Part shown: piece after piece, positions 15,051-23,972 of the stretch
Numbering within the stretch: position 1 is the stretch's first letter
Layout: every line of letters starts with the position of its first letter
DNA from: Pseudomonas sp. P8_241
GTDB taxonomy: Bacteria > Pseudomonadota > Gammaproteobacteria > Pseudomonadales > Pseudomonadaceae
Assembly (NCBI RefSeq): GCF_034008315.1
Contig: NZ_CP125377.1
Span: 4,152,501 to 4,216,500 of the forward strand
DNA length: 64,000 nucleotides
Direction: 5' to 3'
The notes under the pieces: model-generated
Seen by the model: only the letters and a program-made list of their open reading frames with translations
Database searches by the model: none
Told to the model about the DNA's origin: nothing
Made by a program: the position numbers and the translations under genes

Positions 15051-15698
15051 ATGATTGGAGTCGTTGTCCCGGTGCACAATGAAGAGCAACTCTTGAGTCA
15101 CTGCATTGAATCACTGATGGAAGCCGCCTTGCATCAGAGCCTGGACAATGAAGACGTCAACATCGTGATCGTCCTGGATGACTGCACAGACACCTCGCTG
15201 CACATCGCCCAGGCCTATGACGTGATGACATTGACCTGCACTCACCGCAACGTTGGAAAAACCCGGGCACACGGCGCCGACCACCTGTTGGCGGTGGATG
15301 CAAGATGGCTGGCCTTCACCGATGCCGATACCGTGGTGCCTGTTTCGTGGCTGGTTGATCAAATCCGCTTCAACGTCGATGCGGTATGTGGATTGGTCGA
15401 TGTCAACGACTGGACCGAACACTCCCCAACAGTGCGCGAGCGCTACCACGCCCGTTATCACCCCGTTGAGGGGCATCGACATATCCACGGTGCGAATCTG
15501 GGTGTGTCCTCTGCGGCTTACCGCAAGGCTGGCGGGTTCAAGGCATTACCCGCGCACGAAGATGTGCAATTGGTCGCGGACCTGGAGCGCAGCGGCGCCA
15601 GCATCCTGTGGACTGCCGCCAACCGCGTCACGACCAGTGCACGCAAAAACTGCCGGTGTCGGGAAGGGTTCGGTGATTACCTGAAGTCGCTGGCCTAA
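15051..15698 (+). CDS. Family 2 glycosyltransferase
   Basis: A 215-residue GT-A fold protein: VVVPVHNEEQ at the N-terminus, the nucleotide-binding LDDCTD (residues ~44-49), the metal-binding TDADTVVP (DxD, residues ~89-92), and the acceptor-side HEDVQL containing the general ED pair. It has no transmembrane segments, unlike polymerising GT2 synthases, so it probably adds a single sugar to a small acceptor. The start at 15051 follows TGGAGAG; the frame opens upstream at 14988. Its 3' end overlaps the convergent methyltransferase gene by 4 bases. The methyltransferase, deacetylase and dehydrogenase-like genes next to it suggest a shared pathway. Confidence 0.82.
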   Translation: MIGVVVPVHNEEQLLSHCIESLMEAALHQSLDNEDVNIVIVLDDCTDTSLHIAQAYDVMTLTCTHRNVGKTRAHGADHLLAVDARWLAFTDADTVVPVSWLVDQIRFNVDAVCGLVDVNDWTEHSPTVRERYHARYHPVEGHRHIHGANLGVSSAAYRKAGGFKALPAHEDVQLVADLERSGASILWTAANRVTTSARKNCRCREGFGDYLKSLA

Positions 15699-16300
15699 TC
15701 GCTGCGCGTGGTCTCGGCGAGATCAATCGAAGCCGGTTGGCGCCCCCAGTATTCGAGCAGAAAGTCCGCCTCTTCATGAAGCAACAGACGATGCAGGGGC
15801 AGGTGATCGGCAAGCATCGCGTGAACGTCGCGTCCGTTCTGGGAGCATCCGTCAATCGGATGCAGCCAATGGCACGCGAGTATGCCACCTTCCGGGCTCA
15901 GGCTTCGCATTGTGTTCTCGATGACCTGAATCCACTCCTGCTGATCCAGAAAATAGCCCACCTCGCTCAGCACGATGAGATCAAAAAGGCCCTCGGGCCA
16001 GTCGTCAGGAATACGCGCCTGTTGTACGTGCACATGGTGCAAGCCGCTCAATCGGTGGCGCGCCAGGATGACTGCTTTTTCGTTGAGGTCCTGGCACAAC
16101 AAAGACTCACAGCGCTCGGCCAGTAACGCACTGAGTTCACCATTGGCGCAGGCCGGTTCGAACACACGTTGATAACGCTGACAGGGCAGACTCGCCAGCG
16201 TCAGGTCACGTTTGCGCTTTTCGTACCATCGGGTTCGAAACGACCAAGGGTCATCACTGGCGCTGAACAGTTGCTCGAAGTAATCCGCTGAGAGGCTCAT
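15695..16300 (-). CDS. NodS-like SAM-dependent methyltransferase
   Basis: A 201-residue class I methyltransferase. The N-terminus YFEQLFSASDDPWSFRTRWYEKRKRDLTLASLP is characteristic of the NodS/thiopurine-type group; the SAM-binding motif is FEPACANGELSALLAERC, followed by LLCQDLNEKAV (acidic ribose contact) and FDLIVLSEVGYFL. NodS itself N-methylates the deacetylated glucosamine of Nod factors. The start overlaps the stop of the PIG-L deacetylase gene (ATGA), matching an order deacetylation then N-methylation. That order is an inference from family and position. Confidence 0.82.
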   Translation of the reverse strand: MSLSADYFEQLFSASDDPWSFRTRWYEKRKRDLTLASLPCQRYQRVFEPACANGELSALLAERCESLLCQDLNEKAVILARHRLSGLHHVHVQQARIPDDWPEGLFDLIVLSEVGYFLDQQEWIQVIENTMRSLSPEGGILACHWLHPIDGCSQNGRDVHAMLADHLPLHRLLLHEEADFLLEYWGRQPASIDLAETTRSD

Positions 16301-17067
16301 ACAAACACCAGTTCAAAGGGTTGCAAAAGGCGCTCAATGGCTGCTCGGTCAAGCACTGGCGGTGATTGGCCGTCTGCATTGATTTGTGAAACATGCGCGT
16401 GGATAGCGTGGCGTTTACGCGCCAGCACATCAGCGCCGAGCATGAGCTTGCGCGCACGTATCCAGGGTATGCGGGGATCCTGCGGTCGAGCCCAATGCCA
16501 GGCCCAGACGGGCACTTCAATCAGCGATGCGTTATTTTGTGATGCAACATCGGCGGTTGCCCGGCCGGTTGCCTCGTGATCGCAATGGCCGTCCTGGCGC
16601 CAAGTCGTGACCACGCAGTCGCCCGGTCGTACAAGTTCCAGCAGCCGACCCACCAACCCATCCTCCGCCCCCGCAACAGCGCTGTCCGGCAAACCCAAAC
16701 GCTGCCAGTTCAGTGCTCCGACATCGAGCCCCAAGCGAGCGAGGCTATCCAGGCTTTCCAACGGGCGTTGTCGACGCAGGCGTGCGTGCGTCCAGTACCG
16801 CGATCCCTCATGACTGGCTTCACCATCGGTGACCGCGACCAGCAATACGTCCGCTTCCCTGCCCTTCATCCCGGCCAGGAGGCCGGCACATCCGAGGACT
16901 TCATCGTCAGGATGAGGTGTGACAATCACCAGCCGTTGACCTTGCGCAACCAGCACTTGATGGCTGATTGTCGGCACGCTTGCCAGCATCGGACAGGCCT
17001 GCCATTCGGTCAGCGTGGTGCCTGGCCCTCGAATGAGATTTTGCGCCGAGGGTGCCGACGCGATCAT
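16297..17067 (-). CDS. PIG-L/LmbE-family N-acetyl-sugar deacetylase
   Basis: A ~256-residue protein with the zinc motif HPDDE (VTPHPDDEVLGCAGLLAG), where His, Asp and Asp bind metal and act in catalysis, and the second metal histidine in DGHCDHEATGRA. The family removes acetyl groups from N-acetylglucosamine conjugates such as GlcNAc-PI or mycothiol and bacillithiol precursors. The ATG at 17067 shares a base with the stop of the upstream gene (TGATG); a GTG at 17079 is an alternative. It is the middle gene of a tightly overlapped three-gene operon. Confidence 0.87.
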   Translation of the reverse strand: MIASAPSAQNLIRGPGTTLTEWQACPMLASVPTISHQVLVAQGQRLVIVTPHPDDEVLGCAGLLAGMKGREADVLLVAVTDGEASHEGSRYWTHARLRRQRPLESLDSLARLGLDVGALNWQRLGLPDSAVAGAEDGLVGRLLELVRPGDCVVTTWRQDGHCDHEATGRATADVASQNNASLIEVPVWAWHWARPQDPRIPWIRARKLMLGADVLARKRHAIHAHVSQINADGQSPPVLDRAAIERLLQPFELVFV

Positions 17068-18095
17068 CACAACACCCACCCGTCATCCGCTGAATCCGCG
17101 ACCTGCTTGCCAAGCGCCGCCAGATCTTTTTCGGCATGGCTTTGCCGCAAGAACACCGGTAGGTCGGCGGCGAGCCGGGCGAAATGGCTGTTACGGCAAA
17201 ACGGCGTGGCACCCAATGCACGCCCCACATGCTCCAGCACTGCATTCACCGCCACTTCGACCTGCGCACGTAAGCGCCGGACAGGCAATTGCGCTGATGC
17301 CCGGGGATGGTTGTCGATCCAGGTCGCGGTCTCTCTCAAGGTTGCCGCGGCCGCACACAGTGCTGCGTCGACCGCGCCAAGATGAGCCTCGGCATGGGCG
17401 TCGTGATACGGCTTTGTGCAGTGTTCGCGCAGGTAACCGGCCAGCGCACACGCCGCGCCATACCAACAGGCGGCAATTCCCCCGCCCCCCTGCCAGAAGC
17501 CAGGTCGGTCCAGATACTGACCCGGCAACCCGACACACCGTCCGCGCACGCACTCGAATTCCACATCAAGGCTGGCCGTACTGCCCATGCCCACAGCCTG
17601 CCAGCCGTCATCGATCAGCTTGACGGTCGGCTGCTTCAAATCAACGGCCACCAGTTGCACACGCTGCTGTTCATCCCAGGTCGTCAGAAGTGCCCAATCC
17701 AGCACGGCCGCGCCGGAACACCAGGCTTTGCGTCCTTGCAAATGAACCTGCTCACCTTGTCGATCAATGATGCGGACCCGGGCAAACGGCGGCTCGGCCG
17801 CCCACACGCCCCAGCTGCCATTTGCCGTTGCACCGTCGGGTTCAATCTCGGACATGATCGCCAATGCGTCGGTGTGGCCCTCGAACAGTTTGACCAGCGC
17901 CAGATCACTGCCGGCCACCTGCGCCAAGGTTCGCCAGCGCTCCAGCGTCCTGCCTCTCCCCGGAATCGGCAGGGCGGTAAAACCACCACCGATGAGTTCT
18001 TGCATCAATTGATGCAGTGCCCTGCCCGGTTCCCGCGAAACGGGACGGCATGCTATGTGTCCCAGCAAGCGGTCGAAGGTGCCTGAGCGGCTCAT
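17067..18095 (-). CDS. Acyl-CoA dehydrogenase-like flavoprotein
   Basis: A 342-residue relative of acyl-CoA dehydrogenases: an N-terminal helical segment, the middle beta domain (WGVWAAEPPFARVRIID, HLQGRKAWCSGAAVLDWALLTT) with the flavin-contacting GRKAWCSGA pattern, and a C-terminal helical bundle. It is shorter than the usual ~380 residues and I could not identify the catalytic glutamate, so it may oxidise something other than an acyl-CoA or use a carrier-bound substrate. The ATG at 18095 follows GGGAGA; it leads the operon with the deacetylase and methyltransferase. Confidence 0.7.
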   Translation of the reverse strand: MSRSGTFDRLLGHIACRPVSREPGRALHQLMQELIGGGFTALPIPGRGRTLERWRTLAQVAGSDLALVKLFEGHTDALAIMSEIEPDGATANGSWGVWAAEPPFARVRIIDRQGEQVHLQGRKAWCSGAAVLDWALLTTWDEQQRVQLVAVDLKQPTVKLIDDGWQAVGMGSTASLDVEFECVRGRCVGLPGQYLDRPGFWQGGGGIAACWYGAACALAGYLREHCTKPYHDAHAEAHLGAVDAALCAAAATLRETATWIDNHPRASAQLPVRRLRAQVEVAVNAVLEHVGRALGATPFCRNSHFARLAADLPVFLRQSHAEKDLAALGKQVADSADDGWVL

Positions 18096-18122
18096 CGTGC
18101 TGTCTCCCAAAAGGTGCTCGAT

Positions 18123-19262
18123 TCAAGCCGCCGGTTTCAGCACAACCTTGGTCCAGCCGTTGTCACGGGCATCGAAATGCTTATAGGCCTCAGGTCCTTC
18201 GGACAGTTTGAGTTTGTGGGAAATGATCTGCGCAGGATTGGCAAGTCCGTGGTGGATAAGCTCGGCCAAACGACGGTTGTAGGCTTTGACGTTGGCCTGC
18301 CCGGTCCGAATCTGCTGGCCCTTGAACCACAAAGCACCAAAGTCGAAAGCCATCTTGCCTTCCTTCGCCAGCTCGTTCTCCGCGCCCGGATCTTGCGGCA
18401 CGAACACACCGACGACACCGATTCCGCCAGTCGCCTTGGTCGAAGCCACGAGGTTGTTCATGGTCAGGTGATTGGCTTCGTGCCCATGGTGGTCGCAGCA
18501 CTGGTAGCCCACACACTCACATCCGCGGTCGGTGCCTTTGCCATGGGTCAGGTTGAGGATTTGATCTACCGCTCCCTGCTCCAGGGAATTGATCGGCGTG
18601 GCCCCCATCTGTGCCGCCAGCTTCAGGCGATCCGGTTGGTTGTCGACCACGAACACCTGCGCGGCACCTTTGATCATCGCGGCGTGCGCGGCCATCAAAC
18701 CGACCGGCCCGGCGCCATAAATCGCAATGCTTTCGCCCGGCAGCAAGCCGGCCAGTTCTGTCGCATGCCACCCGGTCGGGAAGATGTCCGAGAGCATCAC
18801 GTAATCGTCCTCACGTTCCTGAGCATCCTCGGGCAACACCAGGCAATTGAAGTCCGCGTAAGGCACGCGCAGCAGTTCAGCCTGCCCGCCTTGATACGGC
18901 CCCATCTCGGCAAATCCATAGGCCGCGCCCGCGCTACCGGGGTTGGCGGTCAGGCAAAAACCGGTCAGGCCTTTCTCGCAGTTTTCGCAAAAACCGCAAC
19001 CGATGTTGAAGGGCAGGCACACCCGATCACCGACCTTGACCCGGTCGACCCCGGCCCCGACCTCGATCACCTCCCCTAGATTCTCGTGCCCGAACACGCG
19101 TCCGGTCTCCATCGACGTGCGCCCTTCGTACATGTGCAGGTCTGAACCACAGATGTTGGTGGTGGTGATTCGAACCAGTACATCCGTGGGCTTTTCGATT
19201 CTGGCATCCGCGACATTTTGCACACTGACGTCACGCGGGCCGTTGTAAACGATGGCTTTCAT
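18123..19262 (-). CDS. fdhA: Zinc-dependent, glutathione-independent formaldehyde dehydrogenase
   Basis: A 379-residue medium-chain dehydrogenase. Catalytic zinc ligands are Cys38 (ICGSD) and His59/Glu60 (FGHEN); the structural zinc site is Cys89, Cys92, Cys95 and Cys103 (GCGFCENCEKGLTGFC). The NAD-binding motif is IAIYGAGPVGLMAAHAA. The segment AYGFAEMGPYQGGQAE and the CVGYQCCDHHGHE region are characteristic of the P. putida FdhA type, which oxidises formaldehyde to formate without glutathione; some members dismutate aldehydes. It starts 28 bases from the end of the acyl-CoA dehydrogenase-like operon on the same strand but has its own spacing and is probably independent. Confidence 0.85.
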   Translation of the reverse strand: MKAIVYNGPRDVSVQNVADARIEKPTDVLVRITTTNICGSDLHMYEGRTSMETGRVFGHENLGEVIEVGAGVDRVKVGDRVCLPFNIGCGFCENCEKGLTGFCLTANPGSAGAAYGFAEMGPYQGGQAELLRVPYADFNCLVLPEDAQEREDDYVMLSDIFPTGWHATELAGLLPGESIAIYGAGPVGLMAAHAAMIKGAAQVFVVDNQPDRLKLAAQMGATPINSLEQGAVDQILNLTHGKGTDRGCECVGYQCCDHHGHEANHLTMNNLVASTKATGGIGVVGVFVPQDPGAENELAKEGKMAFDFGALWFKGQQIRTGQANVKAYNRRLAELIHHGLANPAQIISHKLKLSEGPEAYKHFDARDNGWTKVVLKPAA

Positions 19263-19370
19263 GGTGCTCTCCCGTTAGCAAACGACAGGAAAATTTCGTC
19301 TGCTCAGACTTATCTGTCAGAGAGAAGCGAAGGTATGTTCAAACGATTGTCGGTGGCGCCTGACGAGCGG

Positions 19371-20147
19371 CTAACCAGCAGGCATGATGTCGGACGGGCT
19401 GAATTTTTTGCTCTCGGCGCTATCTGCGTACAGCAGGTTCTTGAGTTGCAGCGCGTTCATCAGCGCGGCGCCACTGGCCGTATTGTCGAAGATGCACCAC
19501 GCGTTTCCCTCAGCCGCGGCGAGTTTGAGCCGGGAGGCAAGACGTTCCAGAAACATCGGCTCGTAAGCGCTGTAGTAGATTCGCGGCGAGCCATGCAGAC
19601 GCCAATACCTGAGATCTTTTGAACCGTGGGGCGACGCATCCGTGCCGATGCGCGATGGATCGACGACCGCCTGGGCCACTCGATGCGCAATCAACAACGG
19701 TTCGGCATCGATCCACGACGCGTGCCGTGGCTCCAGCACCAGCGCTCCTGAATACTGCGCTCGCAGCACCGTGAAAAAACGCTCCACCACCCCCTCTTCG
19801 AAGGCCAGTGACGGCGGCAGCTGGACTAACAGACTGCCCAGGCGGTTACCCAAACCTGAACATTGATCGAGAAACGCGTCCAGCAGTGGCTCACAGTCCA
19901 CCAGGCGCTGCGCATGGGTGATTTGCTTGGGCACCTTCACACAGAATCGAAAGCCTGGCGGCACCGAGTCGGCCCAACGCACATACGTCTGTCGGCGATG
20001 TGGGCGATAGAACGAGCTGTTGATTTCGACGCCATTGAATTGCGACGCGTAGCGTTGCAGATGAGTGCCTGCTGCCGGGAAATGGATCGCGTGCTCACGC
20101 CCAAGACTCCAGCCAGCGCAGCCAATGAAGATCTGATGTTCGCTCAA
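19371..20147 (-). CDS. DUF72 (YecE-like) protein
   Basis: About 258 residues of the DUF72 TIM-barrel family: IFIGCAGWSLG at the N-terminus, FNGVEINSSFYRPHRRQTYVRWA, FRFCVKVPKQITHAQRL, LLVQLPPSLAF and CIFDNTASGAALMNA. The biochemical role is not established. The TTG at 20147 has GAGG 8 bases upstream and was preferred; a GTG at 20168, four bases after the cioB stop, would add seven residues. It follows the oxidase genes so closely that it is probably the third gene of that transcript. Confidence 0.82.
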   Translation of the reverse strand: MSEHQIFIGCAGWSLGREHAIHFPAAGTHLQRYASQFNGVEINSSFYRPHRRQTYVRWADSVPPGFRFCVKVPKQITHAQRLVDCEPLLDAFLDQCSGLGNRLGSLLVQLPPSLAFEEGVVERFFTVLRAQYSGALVLEPRHASWIDAEPLLIAHRVAQAVVDPSRIGTDASPHGSKDLRYWRLHGSPRIYYSAYEPMFLERLASRLKLAAAEGNAWCIFDNTASGAALMNALQLKNLLYADSAESKKFSPSDIMPAG

Positions 20148-20171
20148 TTGATCGCCCTCGCTTCGCACCCG

Positions 20172-21173
20172 TCAATCTCGTACGGGATGAATCTTGCCGC
20201 TGAATACCTTGAAGCCATAGGTGTTGTAGATCAGCGTCACCGGAATCAGCACCGCGAAACCCACCAGCATGAATACCTGGCTTGCAGGGCTGGAGGCCGC
20301 TGCCTGCAGCGTCAGGTTCGGCGGGACAATCAGCGGGAACAGTGCGACGATCATCAATCCGAACGCCAGGATGAAAATGCCCAATGCAGCGAATAGCGGC
20401 AAGAAATCGCGACGGGTTCCAAAGCCCACGATGAACCCGATTGAAAGGGCCAACACCATCGTGACTGCCGGCACCCAGACCCAGGTTTCTGATAGCCGCT
20501 GCGCATATCGGGTATCCAGCATCGTTGTCCAGACGAGCAAAATGACCAGCAGCAACAAGGTCATGGCGGCCAGGACCCTGGCCTGACGAAGCGAGCGCTG
20601 CCGGAGTTCACCTTCGATTCGCCAATAAAGCCAACTGGCGCCCAGCCATGTGTAGCCGACCACCAGCACCCCGCCGCAAAACAGCGGAAACGGGCTCAGC
20701 CATTCTCGGCCGTCCCCCGCGTATTGCCCGCCATGATTGGGTATGCCCTGAACCAGCGTTCCCAGGATCAGTCCTTGAATGGCACCCGTGAGGAGAGAAC
20801 CGCACGCGTGCAGGGCATCGACGCAGCGCTTGATGGCATCGCTCGGTGCATAGTCGCGAAACTCCAACGCCATCGCGCGCACGATCAACGCCAAAAACAT
20901 CAGAATGAACGGCATATACAACGCCGGCAGCAGAATCGAATAGGCCAGTGGGAACAACGCCAGCAGGCCACCGCCGCCCAACACCAGCCATGTTTCATTG
21001 GCATCCCAGATCGGCAAAATGCTGACCGCCATCGCCCGACGTTGCCGCCTGCAACGGGTTAGCCCCAGCAACACACCGACGCCCAGATCGGTGCCGTCAA
21101 GCAGCACATAATTGAGCACCGAAAACGCCAGGGCAGCGGCGGACAGCAGTGTGATCCAGTCATTATCCAGCAT
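20172..21173 (-). CDS. cioB: Cyanide-insensitive-type ubiquinol oxidase subunit II
   Basis: A 333-residue multispan membrane protein of the CydB family (LLDGTDLGVGVLLGL near residue 25; ANETWLVLGGGGLLALFP; GFAVLIPVTLIYNTYGFKVFSGK at the end). CydB stabilises the haem-bearing subunit and the quinol oxidase complex in the inner membrane. It lies 12 bases downstream of subunit I. No small CydX-like ORF was seen after it. Electrons pass from ubiquinol to oxygen without cytochrome c, giving respiration that tolerates cyanide and low oxygen. Confidence 0.92.
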   Translation of the reverse strand: MLDNDWITLLSAAALAFSVLNYVLLDGTDLGVGVLLGLTRCRRQRRAMAVSILPIWDANETWLVLGGGGLLALFPLAYSILLPALYMPFILMFLALIVRAMALEFRDYAPSDAIKRCVDALHACGSLLTGAIQGLILGTLVQGIPNHGGQYAGDGREWLSPFPLFCGGVLVVGYTWLGASWLYWRIEGELRQRSLRQARVLAAMTLLLLVILLVWTTMLDTRYAQRLSETWVWVPAVTMVLALSIGFIVGFGTRRDFLPLFAALGIFILAFGLMIVALFPLIVPPNLTLQAAASSPASQVFMLVGFAVLIPVTLIYNTYGFKVFSGKIHPVRD

Positions 21174-21185
21174 GGTTTGATGCCC

Positions 21186-22562
21186 TCAGGAATCACCGGT
21201 TTCCTCGGCCAGGGTTGGCTGCGGGCCAGGTTCATCCTGGTGCGGTGGCTTGCGCAGGATGCGCAACAGCACCCAGAGTCCGATGCCGAAGACCAACACG
21301 TAAAACCCCAGAATCGCCCAGGTCGAAGCAATCACCTGCTGACGCGACACCGACGACAGACTGTCAGCCGTGCGCAGCAGTCCATAGACGGTGTAGGGTT
21401 GGCGCCCCACTTCGGTCACCACCCAGCCACTGAGCATCGCCAGCAACCCGGCCGGTGCCATCAACAGACTGCTGCGCAACATCCAGCGTGTCGAATGCAA
21501 TCGGCCTCGACTTCGCAACACCAGGCTGATCACGCCCTGCCCCAGCATCAACACCCCCAACCCGACCATGAGCCGGAACGCAAAAAACACCACCGGCACC
21601 GGTGGAATGTCTTCGGGGGGGAACTCATCCAGTGCGGCGATGGTGCCGGTCAGGTTGTAATGCAAGTACAGCGAACCGACGTGGGGAATGGCCACTTCCC
21701 AGTGATTGCGTCGTTGTGACATGTCCGGCACAGCGAACAAACGCAGGGGCTCGCCTTCACCTTCAGCCGGGCGGGTCCAGGAAGCTTCAATAGCCGCGAC
21801 CTTCTGCGGTTGAAAGGCCAGTGTGTTCTCGGCATGAAAATGCCCCACTACGATTTGCACCGGCGCGAGCACGGCAATCGCCCACAGCGCCATCGAGTAC
21901 TGAAGACGCGCCCTCGGGTTCTGCCGTGCCTTCAACAGTTGCCAGGCACTCGCGCCGGCCACCAGCGTGGCGGTCCCGATCAACGCCGCCAACGTCATGT
22001 GCACCAGCCGATAAGGGAACGACGGGTTGAAGATGATTGCCCACCAGTCCTGCGCAATGAAACGGCCATCGGCACTTATCGAAAAACCGGCCGGTGTCTG
22101 CATCCAGGAATTGGCCGAGAGAATCCAGAACGCACTGATCAACGATCCCGTGGCGACCGCACAAGTGGCCAGGAAATGCAGGCGCGGTCCGACCTTTTTC
22201 AATCCGAACAGCATGATCCCCAGAAACCCGGCTTCAAGGAAAAACGCCGCCAGCACCTCGTAGAACATCAGCGGACCTAGAATGTCTGCTGCCTGCGTCG
22301 AGAGCCGCGACCAATTGAGCCCGAACTGGTATTCCAGAATCAGACCCGACGCGGTACCTATCGCCACATTGAGGGCAAATATTTTCAGCCAGTAGCGGTA
22401 GACGTCCAGATAGATTTCTTGCCCACGCCACAGCCAGAGCGCTTCGAGTACCATCAGAAAGTTGGACAAACCGATGGTCAGGGCTGCCAGCACGATATGA
22501 AAACTGATGGTGATTGCGAACTGGACCCGCGCTGCCATCAATGCTGAATCAACTGCGTCCAT
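21186..22562 (-). CDS. cioA: Cyanide-insensitive-type ubiquinol oxidase subunit I
   Basis: A 458-residue CydA-family protein. The N-terminal RVQFAITISFHIVLAALTIGL contains the histidine ligand of the distal haem, VHMT and the region LMFYEVLAAFFLEAGFLGIMLFG carry further conserved residues, and GRQPYTVYGLLRTADS is the family quinol-side signature. The Q-loop is short, as in CioA of Pseudomonas rather than E. coli CydA. It leads the cioAB transcript. I looked for an ANR/FNR box (TTGAT-N4-ATCAA) in the preceding 160 bases and found none that is convincing. Confidence 0.92.
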   Translation of the reverse strand: MDAVDSALMAARVQFAITISFHIVLAALTIGLSNFLMVLEALWLWRGQEIYLDVYRYWLKIFALNVAIGTASGLILEYQFGLNWSRLSTQAADILGPLMFYEVLAAFFLEAGFLGIMLFGLKKVGPRLHFLATCAVATGSLISAFWILSANSWMQTPAGFSISADGRFIAQDWWAIIFNPSFPYRLVHMTLAALIGTATLVAGASAWQLLKARQNPRARLQYSMALWAIAVLAPVQIVVGHFHAENTLAFQPQKVAAIEASWTRPAEGEGEPLRLFAVPDMSQRRNHWEVAIPHVGSLYLHYNLTGTIAALDEFPPEDIPPVPVVFFAFRLMVGLGVLMLGQGVISLVLRSRGRLHSTRWMLRSSLLMAPAGLLAMLSGWVVTEVGRQPYTVYGLLRTADSLSSVSRQQVIASTWAILGFYVLVFGIGLWVLLRILRKPPHQDEPGPQPTLAEETGDS

Positions 22563-22689
22563 GCTGTGTTCTCGCGATGTTCCCCGTAAAAACGACAGTG
22601 AAAATGCACATGGGCAGAACTCGCAGCGTGATTGCCCGGTTGACCCTTGGCGCCGTCAAACATTCCCCTCATTGCGCGATCGATGCATC

Positions 22690-22712
22690 GGGAGGCCCTT
22701 TGCAGACCTCCC
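22690..22712 (-). terminator. Hairpin after the DUF3618 operon
   Basis: GGGAGG (22690-22695) and CCTCCC (22707-22712) pair 14 bases beyond the stop of the gene ending at 22726; outer bases GATGC and GCATC extend the pairing imperfectly. No T-run follows, so efficiency is uncertain. Confidence 0.45.
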
Positions 22713-22725
22713 CTGGCATCATCGG

Positions 22726-23547
22726 TCAGGACGTCCCCAATCCCCGGGAGAGGTCGGCCGGCGGATTGGACGCAATGGGTTGCTCCGAATCCATCCCGTG
22801 CTCTTCGGTGTGATCGGTGGTTTTGGTCACGGTATCGCGCACCGCTTCGTAGCCCTCCTGGGCCTGCTTCTTCACCTTGTCCACCAGCCCTGCGCTGGTA
22901 CGTCCCATGTAGCGCTGCTCGGTGGTGGTCGTCGGCAACGCAGCGCCAATCATGGCACCCAGGGCAATGCCCGCCGCCGCGACCATCAGCGGTTGCTCCC
23001 TGAGCAATTGATTGAATTGCTGTCCCAGCACCTGGGAATTGCGCGCTAGACGATCACTGGCCTCATGCACCGCTTGGCTCACGCTTTCCTTGGTCGCACC
23101 AACATTGTCGCCCACACTGGCGGCCTTGTTTTTCAGCGATTGATAACCCTCTTTGATCGAGTCGCTGGTCTGGTGCAAATGCTCGCGTGCGCTGTCGAAG
23201 CCTTCCGACATACCATCCGCCCAATCCTCAAAACGATCCTGATCCGGCTCGGTGCGATGAGCCGGATACCTGACCGGCGGCCGGTTCTGGCTCATGATCA
23301 GCCACAGCAAACCGACCGAAGTCAGCACCGCAGGCACCGGATTATTGCGTACGCTGGTACCCAGGTTACTCAGGAACGTCGTGCCGTTGTTCTGCATCAT
23401 GCCCCACGCCTGGTCGATCATCTGGCCCGGGGTGAACTTGCTTTCCAGCCGATCGACGATGTTGCCGATGCTGGCCCGCTGGGCGTCGATCTCACGCTCG
23501 ATCTGTTCGGGGCTTTTTTCCGATTCGATGTCCAATTCGCTTTTCAT
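22726..23547 (-). CDS. DUF3618-type membrane protein
   Basis: A 273-residue protein starting with SPEQIEREIDAQRASIGNIVDRLESKFTPGQMIDQA, the diagnostic DUF3618 segment, followed by one hydrophobic segment (VPAVLTSVGLLWLIM, residues ~70-85), a long helical hydrophilic middle resembling YqjD/ElaB-type coiled coils (SIKEGYQSLKNKAASVGDN..), and a second hydrophobic segment (PLMVAAAGIALGAMIGAAL). Such proteins are associated with the inner membrane and general stress or stationary phase. It overlaps the upstream holin-like gene by 4 bases and is the last gene of a three-gene operon. Confidence 0.75.
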   Translation of the reverse strand: MKSELDIESEKSPEQIEREIDAQRASIGNIVDRLESKFTPGQMIDQAWGMMQNNGTTFLSNLGTSVRNNPVPAVLTSVGLLWLIMSQNRPPVRYPAHRTEPDQDRFEDWADGMSEGFDSAREHLHQTSDSIKEGYQSLKNKAASVGDNVGATKESVSQAVHEASDRLARNSQVLGQQFNQLLREQPLMVAAAGIALGAMIGAALPTTTTEQRYMGRTSAGLVDKVKKQAQEGYEAVRDTVTKTTDHTEEHGMDSEQPIASNPPADLSRGLGTS

Positions 23548-23972
23548 GAGACTTTTCTCCGCAGCGCTTCCTGATCTTTATTCAAGGCGTCCATCGTCCG
23601 GTCAGGCTTGAAGTTGGACGGTTCGAATTGTTTTTTGCCCGACTGCAACATGGCGAACCCGACGATCATCACCACCACGCCGACAAGCAGTGCGGCCAGC
23701 CACGGCGCCATGAACGTGCTAAGCCCGTACACGGCAGACATCAACACAATGATGAAGCCCGCGAGCAGCACGATGGCGCCGCCCGCCACTGCCGCAATAC
23801 CGGCCTTCAGGGTGGTGAGGCTGTTCTGAAGCTCGGCTTTGGCCAGCGCCAGTTCCTTGGTGAACAATGCGGGCACTTCGCGGGACAACTGGCGCAGCAG
23901 ACCTACGACGGAAACGTCGTCAGGCTGTGCCAGCGGTCTTGCTCCCGGCAGATCTGGGTCGTTTATGTTCAT
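23544..23972 (-). CDS. Phage-holin-superfamily (YqjE-like) membrane protein
   Basis: A 142-residue protein with an amphipathic N-terminal helix (SVVGLLRQLSREVPALFTKELALAKAEL) and two transmembrane segments (GIAAVAGGAIVLLAGFIIVLMSAVYGL and WLAALLVGVVVMIVGFAML). This is the Phage_holin_3_6/YqjE pattern; in chromosomal operons with DUF3618 or YqjD partners it is not a phage gene. The ATG at 23972 was chosen over one two codons upstream because AAAGGAG lies at the right distance; it shares one base with the preceding stop codon (TGATG). Confidence 0.75.
   Translation of the reverse strand: MNINDPDLPGARPLAQPDDVSVVGLLRQLSREVPALFTKELALAKAELQNSLTTLKAGIAAVAGGAIVLLAGFIIVLMSAVYGLSTFMAPWLAALLVGVVVMIVGFAMLQSGKKQFEPSNFKPDRTMDALNKDQEALRRKVS

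Noticed and set aside
22563..22725. ANR/FNR box before cioA
   Set aside because: Only imperfect TTGAC-like half-sites with wrong spacing were found.
23544..23972. Phage origin for the holin-family gene
   Set aside because: It is tightly coupled to DUF3618 and YqjD-like genes, with no lysis or structural phage genes nearby.
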